DNA of 64,000 bases from Zasmidium citrigriseum. Its lineage: Eukaryota; Ascomycota; Dothideomycetes; Mycosphaerellales; Mycosphaerellaceae. The position numbers and the translations under genes are program-made. The notes under the pieces are model-generated. The model saw only the letters and a list, made by a program, of their open reading frames with translations. It was not told the DNA's origin and did no database searches. The stretch covers positions 62,001-126,000 of the forward strand of contig NHNW01000027.1 of the NCBI GenBank assembly GCA_002786025.1, in the 5' to 3' direction. Below are positions 55,544 through 64,000 of the stretch, piece by piece; position 1 is the first letter of the stretch, and every line of letters begins with the position of its first letter.

Positions 55544-56423
55544 TCACATATTCCCGAAATAGTCCTCGATGGACAAAATACGCAGACGTGGCTCACTCCT
55601 ATCTGGAGGCCATAACCCATCCGCCTTTGCTTTCGCGACTCCCTTCCCGATCACCTCGACATCTGCGATGTCTTGATCCGTTATTTGATCCCATCCTCGA
55701 ATCAGCCTGTGGTCGCGCTCATTCCTCAAGTTACGGCGCTCCCTCGGAAAGTCCTCCACGAGCTCACGGTAGCGCTCAGCGGCCTCAAACGGATTGAGGT
55801 GTTGCTTGGGCAAGAAGCCACTGCCACGGCGTTCGAAAGGCAGCGGCTCCATGTTGAGGTCCTCCTCTTTCAGTGAGAGATCCCTGGCTTCTTTTGCAAA
55901 CTGTACGACGCATTCGAGTAGTTCCTTGTGCAACTCATAGTTGTGGCGATGCATGGGACCGGGATGATACGACTTGATGATGTACAGAAAGTCATTGAAC
56001 CTTTTGAGCCATTTGGCTTCGAAGATGGCTGGCAACATTGGCTGGAGACTACAGTCAGTAAGCTGACAACATGATAGGAGGTTCCTTTCGACTCACTGGA
56101 CCGTACTCTGGTGTGATGTGCGCGGCCATCTTGAAAAGTGCTTGCTTGATGCTGATGTTGACCAGGAACACCAAACCTCTGACGATGACACGAAGATATA
56201 TGTACTGGTCCCAGAGCTCCCTTCAGAGACATCCAGCAGGGAAATCTAGGACAGTGAGAGTCTATGCCACTAATCAAGCTCATGTTCGCCACCAAGAACA
56301 GAAATGTCTCACATCGATGGCAAGCCACAAAATGATGTCTCGAAGCAATCTTTTGACATTCAGAACTAGGGATCTGGACACTGAAAAACCCCCGATCACG
56401 GAACTCGCTGTGTAGTGAGACAT
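55544..56423 (-). CDS. Hypothetical protein, three exons
   Basis: Minus-strand exons 56423-56293, 56220-56097 and 56041-55544 join in phase to 250 residues. The N-terminal half has hydrophobic segments (LLRDIILWLAIDVRHFCSW and IVRGLVFLVNISIKQALF), then AAHITPEYGPPMLPAIFEAKWLKRF. The C-terminal half is charged and helical (HNYELHKELLECVVQFAKEA). I recognise no family. The start codon lies only 19 nt after the stop of the XanA-like gene, and the MULE element ends about 60 bp beyond its 3' end. Membrane association is an inference. Confidence 0.6.
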
Positions 56424-56442
56424 TGTGGCAAATACATGTGCT

Positions 56443-57948
56443 TCAAGCTACTGGAATTGGAACTGGTCCAATTGGCCCTCTACTCGCGCCGATGTTCGCC
56501 TGATGCATCGTTCGGGGTCCATACTTCTCAAGCGGATAATCAACCGCAGAGTGGAACAGGCCTACACAGCGTCAGCGGATGTCTCACGAACAGCAGAGAT
56601 GGCGGGGTGACGGACCATAGTTGTCCCACATTACCACATCGCCCTCATCGACGGGTGGCAGAAAGATGTACTGGGGCTTCATGATCCTCATCTGGATATC
56701 CAGCAAGAACTTTCGGATCTCGGTCAAGTCATCAAGCACCTTGGGCGCTTCGTCTGGTCCGCTTCGGACATACAGCTTCCTGGCGCAAATTCCATGCACT
56801 TGGAAAGCTTTCTCGCCAGTCACTGGATTCACCCAGACGAGAGGGTACTAGACAAGACATCAGGACTTCGGAAGGTCTCAATTCTTGCAGAGATGATACT
56901 ACCTTCTTGACTTTGCTTTCGTCAAAGTCTCCAATCTCGTCGATTGTATGTTCTTTACCCTGGTTGGCAAGGCCCAGTCCATTCGTATTCCCCTTACAGT
57001 TCTCGATGGCCATGTATGGATGGGGCCAGTACTCCACCCAAGAGTGGTCTGCCATCTGCTTTTCTTCAGGCGACATCAAGTCGTACAGTTGGCCTTACAC
57101 TGCTGTCAGCTCAAATCTTACACCTACGAAGAAGATCATACTCACTGGAGCTCCAAAACGCCGTCCGTCCAGGTGGACTCTTCATCGAATACCCGCTTCC
57201 ATCATCCCACCTGATCGTCACATCCTCTCCCTTCGGCTGCTTCAAGCATCTCAGAGTCGTAAACCAAGCCGGGTCTCGGTCGTATAGCGGAGCATCAATA
57301 TGCCATCGCTGGAATCTGGTAAAGCCTTGCTCGAAGTCCTCGCTCGGCAGGTCTCTGGCATGCCAGTCGTGCGATAGGCCCTTGATGTTCAGGTCTTTCA
57401 AGCCGTAGTGATCGGAGCCTTGTGGTCCTTTGCCGATGAGACGGACGTTCTCTGCGCCTGGGATGCCGTGGACTTGACGTTGTTTCTGTGCTTGAGTCAG
57501 TGACAGCGAAACTTGGGATATGATAACGGAGAGATGTACAGAGAGCATTCCACCTTTGCTTTGGAAGGTCTTGATATCGCCATGAGAATGCACTTGCTGT
57601 GCATCCGGATCAAAACGAGTTACGAGCTCCCAGTGTCGCTTCGGATCTAAGTCTTTCTGGTTCTTGACAACGACGGCTTTATGTGTCCAAATAGCATCTC
57701 GAAGGTGCTTGATGTCCGCGTCTGGATGTCTCAATCATGAGCTAGTCCGAACGTCGTTCTGGAAAGAGACTGACCTGATACATCATTCAGATCTAAACCG
57801 GTGATTATAGCACCGAACTGAAGGCATTGGATCAGCTCCTACTCAATGGCATTTGAGGGATGATCCGTACATTATGCTCTTCCTTCGGCTTCTTCTCAAA
57901 CTTCTCAATCGTGAAGCCAGGCTCTGGAAGAAGTGTCGCTGGCGCCAT
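56443..57948 (-). CDS. TauD/TfdA-family Fe(II)/2-oxoglutarate dioxygenase, XanA-like
   Basis: Seven exons on the minus strand (57948-57871, 57817-57775, 57721-57540, 57485-57146, 57093-56903, 56847-56616, 56561-56443) give 394 residues in phase. The iron site is QRWHIDAP (His, Asp) plus the distal His in GLFHSAVDYP, and the 2-oxoglutarate Arg is in GPRTMHQANIG. The text resembles fungal xanthine dioxygenase XanA, which converts xanthine to uric acid using 2-oxoglutarate and O2. A Lys 27 residues before the iron His and a Gln four after the Arg occupy positions reported (from memory) as substrate-relevant in XanA. Context with an NCS1 permease supports a purine role. Sulfonate or other TauD substrates remain possible. 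Confidence 0.87.
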
Positions 57949-58347
57949 GTCGCAGTTCGCTATCTTGATCTTGCAAAGCAGTCAATGCTTCGACCGTCCG
58001 TTCTGGCAAGATGTTATCTCTCAATCGAAAGCTATCTCGGTCTCTCGAACAGTCCGAAGTCATCGCATCTCGCCGTGAGGTGGAGAGCTTATAGCTACAT
58101 CCTGAATGATAAGCACGCCCTTGATTCGTCCATCGAATAGAGTTCCTCTGATATCAGGTACGAGGATTGTGTGGCCGAGGCGGATGAGGATAGGCGGAGG
58201 ATGTGTGCTTATCAGTCGGCCAAGCTCTGGGTCTCGATTAGGTTGCGAGATGGTACGGAGGTACATCTCACGTGAAGTCGTCTTGACTGAGGCATTGAGA
58301 TAGTTGTGCAGTACTAATGATGAAGAATAGTTGATTGTTTTGGAACA
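57949..58347. promoter_or_regulatory. Promoter of XanA-like gene with HGATAR motifs
   Basis: Between the second dioxygenase's stop and the XanA-like start. HGATAR-type sites, where AreA/NIT2 GATA factors act, appear at about 58108-58113 (TGATAA), 58209-58214 (TTATCA on this strand) and 58298-58303 (AGATAG). Nitrogen-source control is an inference from these and the pathway. Confidence 0.5.
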
Positions 58348-59690
58348 TCATCCAGAAGGATGATCAGAAGCAGCAACATTACACTGATGCATCACTCTCG
58401 GCCCATAACTCGCCGGAAACTCCGTAATGCTATGCCACAAAGCTCTATTATACCACAAGATCACATCCTGCTCTTGATGATCGTGAGCATAGATGTTCTC
58501 CGGCGAAAGAACAGGCCGCATGATCTTGTGCATGAACGCTCTGACTTGCCCGAGGTCCTCCACAATCGTTTCTTCTCCATTCGGACTCTCTTTGAGATAG
58601 AGCTTGAAAGCCCCTTGGCCATGGACTTGAAGAGACTTCTCGCCAGTCTTGGGGTTGGTCCATACTATTGGATAAATGCACACTTTCTCCTTCTCCCAGT
58701 GTGGGAGTTGATCGAGAGGAATTTCGCGACCCTTGGTCTCCAATGTGTGACCCAGCCTTGTTGATCGGGCAGTCGACATCCACTTGAAGGCATGGGGAGC
58801 ATATTCAATCTTCGAATGCATGACGATCTTGCGTGTCTCTTCGTCCAGAAGTTCAAGAGCGCGAGACCCGGCTACCATAGCTGTGGCTCCTGGTGCGACT
58901 TTCATCTCGGTCCCGGTGCCATCGTCCCAGCGAACTGTGACGTCTGGGCCCTTTGGGGTCCGCACTGCAAGGAGACAGCCTACTCTAGGTGGCGGGATGT
59001 CGTACAATGATCCATCCCAGTGCCTGTTCGGGAAACCATTAGCTGACCGGACACATTCGATACAGGACAACTGACCATTGATAAAACCGGGATGCTCCTT
59101 CATCCCTCTCATTCTGGGGAATATGCGGCTCCGCATGAAAGTTGACATGATCAACAGATTTCATCTCAAAGTCCGGAGGGAATCCATAGTGATCGTCAGG
59201 CAGTCTTCCTTTGCCAAGAATATGCACTTGGGGCTGGACTGGAATTGCGGGCCTATTGGGAAGACCATAGATGTCGACACCATTGTGTGTAGTAAGGTAC
59301 GGATCAGCTCCATGAGCAAAGCCGCCGCTCGTGTTGTCTGGGTCGAATCTGATCTTATTAGTTGATGAACGAGACGAGCAGGGGGTCTCATGGAGCTGAC
59401 CGAGATGTTAGACGGTATTGCTGCTGGGGCTCAAGCATTGCTGGTTGTTCCTTGAATACCAATAGCTTGTGCTTGTGCAGAGCATCGTGGATTAAATCAA
59501 AGTCGGCGTCCGTGAAGTTGTTGAGATCGATGCCATACACCTCTGCGCCGAAGTCGACGTTGCTGTGCTCCGGGTGCTTGATCGGAGCCACTCTGCCGTT
59601 GCTTCGGGAGGGTTGAATCTGCTTGGATTCAAAGTGTGAACCCGAAGGCTTCCTGTCGATGAGAATGGTCTGGGTTGTGGTGGAAGACAT
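58348..59690 (-). CDS. TauD/TfdA-family dioxygenase 2
   Basis: Three exons on the minus strand (59690-59401, 59348-59076, 59023-58348), 412 residues. VDFGAEVYGIDLNNFTDADF opens the TauD domain. HWDGS (restored across intron 2) holds the His/Asp pair; the third His is in ALWHSITEF and the 2-oxoglutarate Arg in GPRVMHQCNV. The iron and co-substrate sites are complete. It is a paralogue of the neighbouring XanA-like enzyme but diverged (different loop after the iron site and no GLSHD block), so the substrate probably differs. Same orientation, about 400 bp upstream of the XanA-like start. Confidence 0.88.
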
Positions 59691-60230
59691 AATCAATCCC
59701 CAACTCGATCGACAACTCGGAGACTGTTTCAGGCTGTTCAAGTGTTCCGTCCCAAAGCCGCAGAACAGAGAACGTCTGAATGCAAAGCGACGATCCCTAC
59801 TCAACAATCATTTCACTCTTTCGATAGGCCTTCGAAAATAGGCGACTTACATCTGCAGCTGTCGTTCCCTCAATCATGATACCGTCGGTTCGCCGTCGGC
59901 TCCATGCTTATCATCCCCAACTTCACCTTATCTCCAGGAGCTCCCCCAGAAGAACACAGCATGGAGACAGCGTGGCCGATCAGCCACGCGCAACTCTCCC
60001 CACATCATGTTGAACTCAATGTGGATGACTGTGCATGGCCAGTATCCTCGCACTCCTCGCGAGTATGCCACGGCACACGCAATGTGCCGAGAAGAAGGTA
60101 TAGATTAGATTCCCATGGGATTTCGTTCGCCCGCGAATCAACTTGGCATGTGATTTTCGAGATAAACTGCTGAATTGGATTCCTGTCTCTCTTTTCTCCT
60201 TCAACGTAAGCTCCTGCAGTTCAAAGAACG
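59691..60230. promoter_or_regulatory. Divergent promoter, dioxygenase 2 / NCS1 permease
   Basis: 540 bp between divergent starts. HGATAR motifs: 59822-59827 (CGATAG), 59908-59913 (TTATCA), 59928-59933 (TTATCT) and 60160-60165 (AGATAA). This number in a short promoter is suggestive of GATA-factor control of both genes. Confidence 0.5.
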
Positions 60231-62129
60231 ATGCGAACGATGCATCCAGCAGCCATCCGCCAGCGATTCCACGATGCTGCAGCCAAGGGGAAAACCAGAC
60301 TTACTTCAGCATCCAGCTGGCGTCTTCCCAAACAGGAGTCTTCAGTCGCCCCATCATACGTGTGGACGAACGCAGATCAAGATCCGGTTCCTCCAGAGAA
60401 GCAAACGTGGACCGGCTGGTCGTTTACATGGTACTGGTTCTCAGACTTGGTGACGGCGGCAGGATGGTCAGGAGCGGCGAGCGTTGTGGCGACTGGTCTT
60501 TCTGCAACGGACGCCATCCTGGTGACGTTCGTGGCTGCGTTGTGTAATGCGATCCCAACAGTCCTCAATGGGTATTCCAGAGCCATGTCCTCCCAAAAAA
60601 AGAAGCCTTCGCTGAAATCTCGACAGTGCGATCGGAGTCGACCTCCACATCCCCTTTCCAATAGCCATTCGCGCCTCGTACGGCTACTGGCTCTCATACT
60701 TCTGCGTCGTGACCAGAGGAATTCTCGCTCTATTCTGGTTCGGCGTGCAGAGCGTTTACGGTGGGCAATGCGTCACTGGCATGCTCCAAGCGATATGGCC
60801 TAGCTATGCAACGATTCCAAACCGGCTCCCGGAGTCTGCTGGCATCACGACGCAGGGGATGGTGTCGTACTTCCTGTACTGGCTGATTCAGCTTCCGTTC
60901 ATGCTGATCCCGACGCATAAGCTGCAGTATATGTTCTGGGCGAAGACCGTTCTGGTCGTTCCGACTGCATTGGCGATGGTTATTTGGATCTCGGTGACGG
61001 CTGGGAGTGGTGGTGATTTCTTCAACCGGCCATCGACTGTGAGCGGATCTGAGAAGGCATGGTAAGTCTGAGACGGAGTCCCACTTCGTCTACTTTTCAT
61101 GCTAATGTCTTCCCCTTCCAGGCTTTGGCTAAGCAGCATGACCTCCATCACCGGCGGCTTTTCGACTCTGGCAGTCAACATCTCCGATTTCTCCAGATTC
61201 TCAAAGACACGGACAGCACACTACTGGCAACTGCCGATGATTCCATTCTTCAAATGCATCGTCGGCGTATTCGGTGTCGTGTCAGCATCGGCCGCGGCGC
61301 AACTGTATGGGGAGGCCCTGTGGTCGCCGTTGGACATCATCGAGAAGTGTGAGACCTCAAATTGTGCCAATTCAAAGCTTCCAGACTGATGTTTTCCAGG
61401 GCAAGGCAGTCCAGGAGGTCGAGCAGCAGCCTTCTTCGCCTCCGCCGTCTGGTGTCTGGCGCAGATCTGTGTAAACGTCAGCGCAAACTCAGTTTCATTC
61501 GGTAACGACATCACTACCATAGCTCCCAAATGGTTTAACGTCAAGAGAGGCGTGGTCTTCGCCGCGGTTATGGGAGGCTGGGCTCTGTAAGCTTTTCGCA
61601 AGCCGTTTCTCTCCAATAGCTGACGAGATACAGATGCCCCTGGATCATCGTCGAAAGCGCCGACGCTCTCCTGTCATTCATGTCAGCGTACGCATGTTTC
61701 CTGGCTCCAATCGCAGGAATCCTCTTCTCCGACTACTGGATCGTAAAGAAGCGCAGGTACGATGTTCCAGCTTTATACGATCCGAAGGGCATCTATTCGT
61801 ACTGGCATGGCATCAACTGGAGAGCGCTCGTCACCACCGTGGTTGTGGTCGGACCTCTTATTCCCGGGATGGCGAACAAAATCTCCCCCAGCGTTAGTAT
61901 TGGGACGGGTCTTGAGCGGCTTTTCTCCTTCAACTGGCTGTATGGATTCGTGCTGTCGATTGTTATGTATGTGAGTCTGCACTGGATGGTGCCAGATAAG
62001 CCAACGAGCATACTGGCTGTCGTGCATGGCTTGCCTCTGGATACAGACAGTGAGAGACAGAGCTATCAGGGAGATGCAAAGACGACAAAAGATGCCAGTG
62101 GAGTACGGGAGATCGATGTTGATGGGTAG
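60231..62129 (+). CDS. NCS1-family nucleobase/allantoin permease
   Basis: Five exons (60231-60571, 60627-61061, 61122-61348, 61400-61586, 61634-62129), 561 residues, all in phase. The cytosolic head is followed by PVPPEKQTWTGWSFTWYWFSD, a standard NCS1 opening, then LNGAIGVDLHIPFPIAIRASYGYW and FGVQSVYGGQCVTGML. Further along come GGFSTLAVNISDFSRF, the DYWIVKKRRYDVPALY loop and FNWLYGFVLSIVMY; 12 hydrophobic helices are expected. The family imports uracil, allantoin, cytosine, purines or thiamine precursors with protons. With a XanA-like enzyme next door, a purine-related substrate is likely but not fixed. Confidence 0.9.
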
Positions 62130-62182
62130 CATATACTGAGATCTGCTGTGTCTTTTAAGGCTTACCATGCATTTCATTCCAC

Positions 62183-63622
62183 TCATTTTCCGACTGCGAA
62201 TTCAAAGCCCCATGCGGTAGTCTTGTCCGCATCCGTCTGGTATACTGGGAACGTGACGCTGTTTCCAGAGTACGTGTGCGCATAAGCACCTGAGCGAGCT
62301 ATTAGCACTGTTCGCCATACCCTCATCCGCACTGTCGAAGACTTACCGCGATTCGAAGGACCATCCACTCTTCCAAAGTGACCCTTGTCATCGAAGCCCC
62401 ATGTCTGAATGGTGAGAGATCCAGATGTCGGCAAGCCAACGGAGCTCAAATTGTTGATGGTGATGTACCAAGTCCCAGTGTTTGTGAGCACGCCGGTCAA
62501 GGTTCGAACGGTGCTTGACCCGATAGTCGTGTAGACATCCAAAGTGCCGTCACCGCTGGTAGTCGTCCCCGCTCGGGTTCCCGTCATGTTCCTGTTGTAA
62601 TACTTGTACACTTGATACTCTCCATTGCCGTAGTATCCAGTGCCTGTGCATGAATTGACGTCCGTCTTGCCCAACAGACTGGCCATGAAGTCGCGAAGTT
62701 GGCATTTGCTGAGCCAATTACCCCTCAATCCGATGGCGTCGTATCTCTCAAGACGGCTGATCCACCATGCTGCGCCAGCAGAGTTCTGTTGATCGAATGT
62801 GGCGTATTCGTTGATATTGATCGGTCGCGTTGGTGCGTTGTACTGCTTCAAGAGAGCGTTGAAGTTGGGAATGTCGTTCTTGAGGTCGCCAGGCTCGTCG
62901 TGCCAGGCATATTGATCTGGGATGACATTGTCCTGTACAACTCGTGAAAGCCAGTTCTTGAACCACGTGTTGCTGGGTGAGGGCTGCCCTGCTGAAGCTG
63001 GTCCACTGATTTGGACCTGGTTGAGACTGCTGTCCTGACGAAGGCGCTTGTGCGTTCGAACGTAGAGGTCCAGGTACTGGGCCTGCGACCGTGCCCAGAA
63101 GCCAGAGCCATCGGGCTCGTTCCAAATATCCCAGACCAGCCCATTCAACATGTTGTTCTTCTTCAAGTCACTGATGAGTTGATTGAGGAAGTTGTCGTAG
63201 TCGGCCCAGTTGCCGTTGTCACCCGGCCAGACAGTGGATGAATTGGCATGATCCGTGCCCCAAATATCATGCGGCAAGATGATGACTGGAGCACCGTACT
63301 TCCTCGCCGTGATGTAGTTGTTCCTGGTGGAGTTGAATCTCGCATAGTACGCCTGTAGGCCATAAATCCAGCCGCCGGCGTCCAGTTGAGCGCCTCCAAC
63401 GCGAGCGTAGTTGAATCCCATGTCTTGATAGAAGGCATCGGGGATCTGGTTGACGTTTGTGTCCGGGATACCGTAAAGGATGCCGCTGGCTAGGTGCTTC
63501 GGCGAGCCTCGCTTGACAGACAGATCGACGACTGCGGTGTTGCTCGAACTCTGACGGGGCAAGACTGTGCCTCCGAGAGCGAGCCCGGCGTAGAGAGCCA
63601 ACGTCGTGGTGAGGAAACCCAT
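62183..63622 (-). CDS. Secreted GH39-like glycoside hydrolase
   Basis: Two exons on the minus strand (63622-62347, 62289-62183), 460 residues. Signal peptide MGFLTTTLALYAGLALGG. The TIM-barrel carries DIWNEPDGSGFW (acid/base Glu after Asn) and ININEYATFDQQ (nucleophile Glu), and the C-terminal part is a beta-sandwich (VRTLTGVLTNTGTWYITINNLS). The pattern is that of clan-A retaining glycosidases resembling GH39-type fungal enzymes acting on plant or microbial polysaccharide. The substrate cannot be read from sequence. The 57-nt intron uses GTAAGT and CAG. It is convergent with the permease, with a 53-bp gap. Confidence 0.85.
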   Translation of the reverse strand: MGFLTTTLALYAGLALGGTVLPRQSSSNTAVVDLSVKRGSPKHLASGILYGIPDTNVNQIPDAFYQDMGFNYARVGGAQLDAGGWIYGLQAYYARFNSTRNNYITARKYGAPVIILPHDIWGTDHANSSTVWPGDNGNWADYDNFLNQLISDLKKNNMLNGLVWDIWNEPDGSGFWARSQAQYLDLYVRTHKRLRQDSSLNQVQISGPASAGQPSPSNTWFKNWLSRVVQDNVIPDQYAWHDEPGDLKNDIPNFNALLKQYNAPTRPININEYATFDQQNSAGAAWWISRLERYDAIGLRGNWLSKCQLRDFMASLLGKTDVNSCTGTGYYGNGEYQVYKYYNRNMTGTRAGTTTSGDGTLDVYTTIGSSTVRTLTGVLTNTGTWYITINNLSSVGLPTSGSLTIQTWGFDDKGHFGRVDGPSNRGKSSTVRMRVWRTVLIARSGAYAHTYSGNSVTFPVYQTDADKTTAWGFEFAVGK

Positions 63623-64000
63623 GGTGCAATGAAGTGATTGTAGACCCAAGGAGCGATAGCGAATCCGATGGGATGAAATACTGAAGGATGCTTCCAGGAT
63701 TGTCGTTTTATATCCATCCCGACGAGGTAATCCTAGGGTGACTGGCTACAACGAAACTTCAGGAACCCCTCACTCCCCCACGAATAGCCCCAGACTTTCG
63801 TATTTTGTGGGGATCTTCAATGCGTTCGTTTCAAAATCGCGTGTCGTCCAGAACCTTTTGACCCTCTGGAAGCACCGGTGGGTTGTAATCGTCATTCAAA
63901 AATCTCGATGATCGGCTCTCATTCGTGGAAAGTAGGGGTATGCGTGGAGTTCGATGTTGGTCTACAGCTATAGCGCTGTATTTTGTCCGCCCGAATAGTC
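63623..64000. other. 5' flank of the glycoside hydrolase
   Basis: About 380 bp to the window edge. Probable promoter of the hydrolase; no gene or repeat seen. Confidence 0.4.

Noticed and set aside
57094..57127. A 34-nt intron in the XanA-like gene
   Set aside because: A GTGAGT donor at 57145 gives a normal 52-nt intron, correct phase and the expected SQLYDLMSPEEK sequence.
59388..59807. Dioxygenase 2 starting at 59807
   Set aside because: The extra leader is Arg/Ser-rich and unrelated to the family; MSSTTTQT at 59690 is the better start.
1..64000. tRNA, rRNA or CRISPR
   Set aside because: No cloverleaf with B-box-like GGTTCGA in proper setting, no rRNA strings and no regularly spaced repeats were found by eye; a tRNAscan run would be decisive.

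Overview
The window reads as nuclear chromosomal DNA of a filamentous ascomycete, most likely a dothideomycete-type fungus (class is inference). Genes are split by short GT-AG introns of about 45-60 nt. Families include a HET-domain protein, a Zn2Cys6 regulator, HsbA, siderophore and glycerophosphodiester-type MFS carriers, an S41 peptidase and GPI/mucin proteins. A 4 kb tract carries the C-to-T mutation pattern of repeat-induced point mutation (RIP). I joined exons by hand from reading frame, splice sites and family motifs, so terminal exons and starts are the least certain parts.

Layout. 0-9 kb: 3' end of a siderophore transporter, a 3.8 kb gene-poor stretch, then an RRM protein, an SDR lacking its catalytic Tyr, a degenerate RNase III-fold protein and a cupin. 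11-18 kb: a four-exon HsbA-like secreted protein, a Git1-like permease, two divergent paralogous small secreted proteins (GLLGIGL-V/I-GG and C-x4-C) and a canonical SDR. 18.1-22.2 kb: an AT-rich island in which CpA/TpG are nearly gone. Reading through the TAG/TAA codons recovers a tyrosine-recombinase core followed by a GCR1_C-like domain, so I call it a RIP-killed Crypton DNA transposon. It is followed by a hairpin and a short TIR element.

22-36 kb: a MaoC-like hydratase divergent from a Zn2Cys6 regulator, an 852-aa Thr-rich GPI-type wall protein, a membrane-anchored pepsin-fold protein with damaged active-site motifs, a second cupin, a small unknown protein and an AIF/AMID-like oxidoreductase. 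36-54 kb: a HET protein with a WW-like insert, a DUF899 thioredoxin-like gene with an apparent GC-AG intron, a GPI-type S41 peptidase, mitochondrial SCO1, two related BTB-type proteins, a sulfotransferase-like protein, an aldehyde dehydrogenase, a RidA homologue broken by one in-frame TAA, a small membrane protein and a secreted L-asparaginase.

55-64 kb: a 474-bp non-autonomous Mutator-like element with about 39-bp TIRs and a 10-bp target duplication, then an apparent purine/nitrogen-scavenging cluster: an unknown gene beginning 19 nt after a XanA-like Fe(II)/2-oxoglutarate dioxygenase, a second TauD-family dioxygenase and a divergent NCS1 nucleobase/allantoin-type permease, with several HGATAR motifs in the intervening promoters. 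A secreted glycoside hydrolase closes the window.
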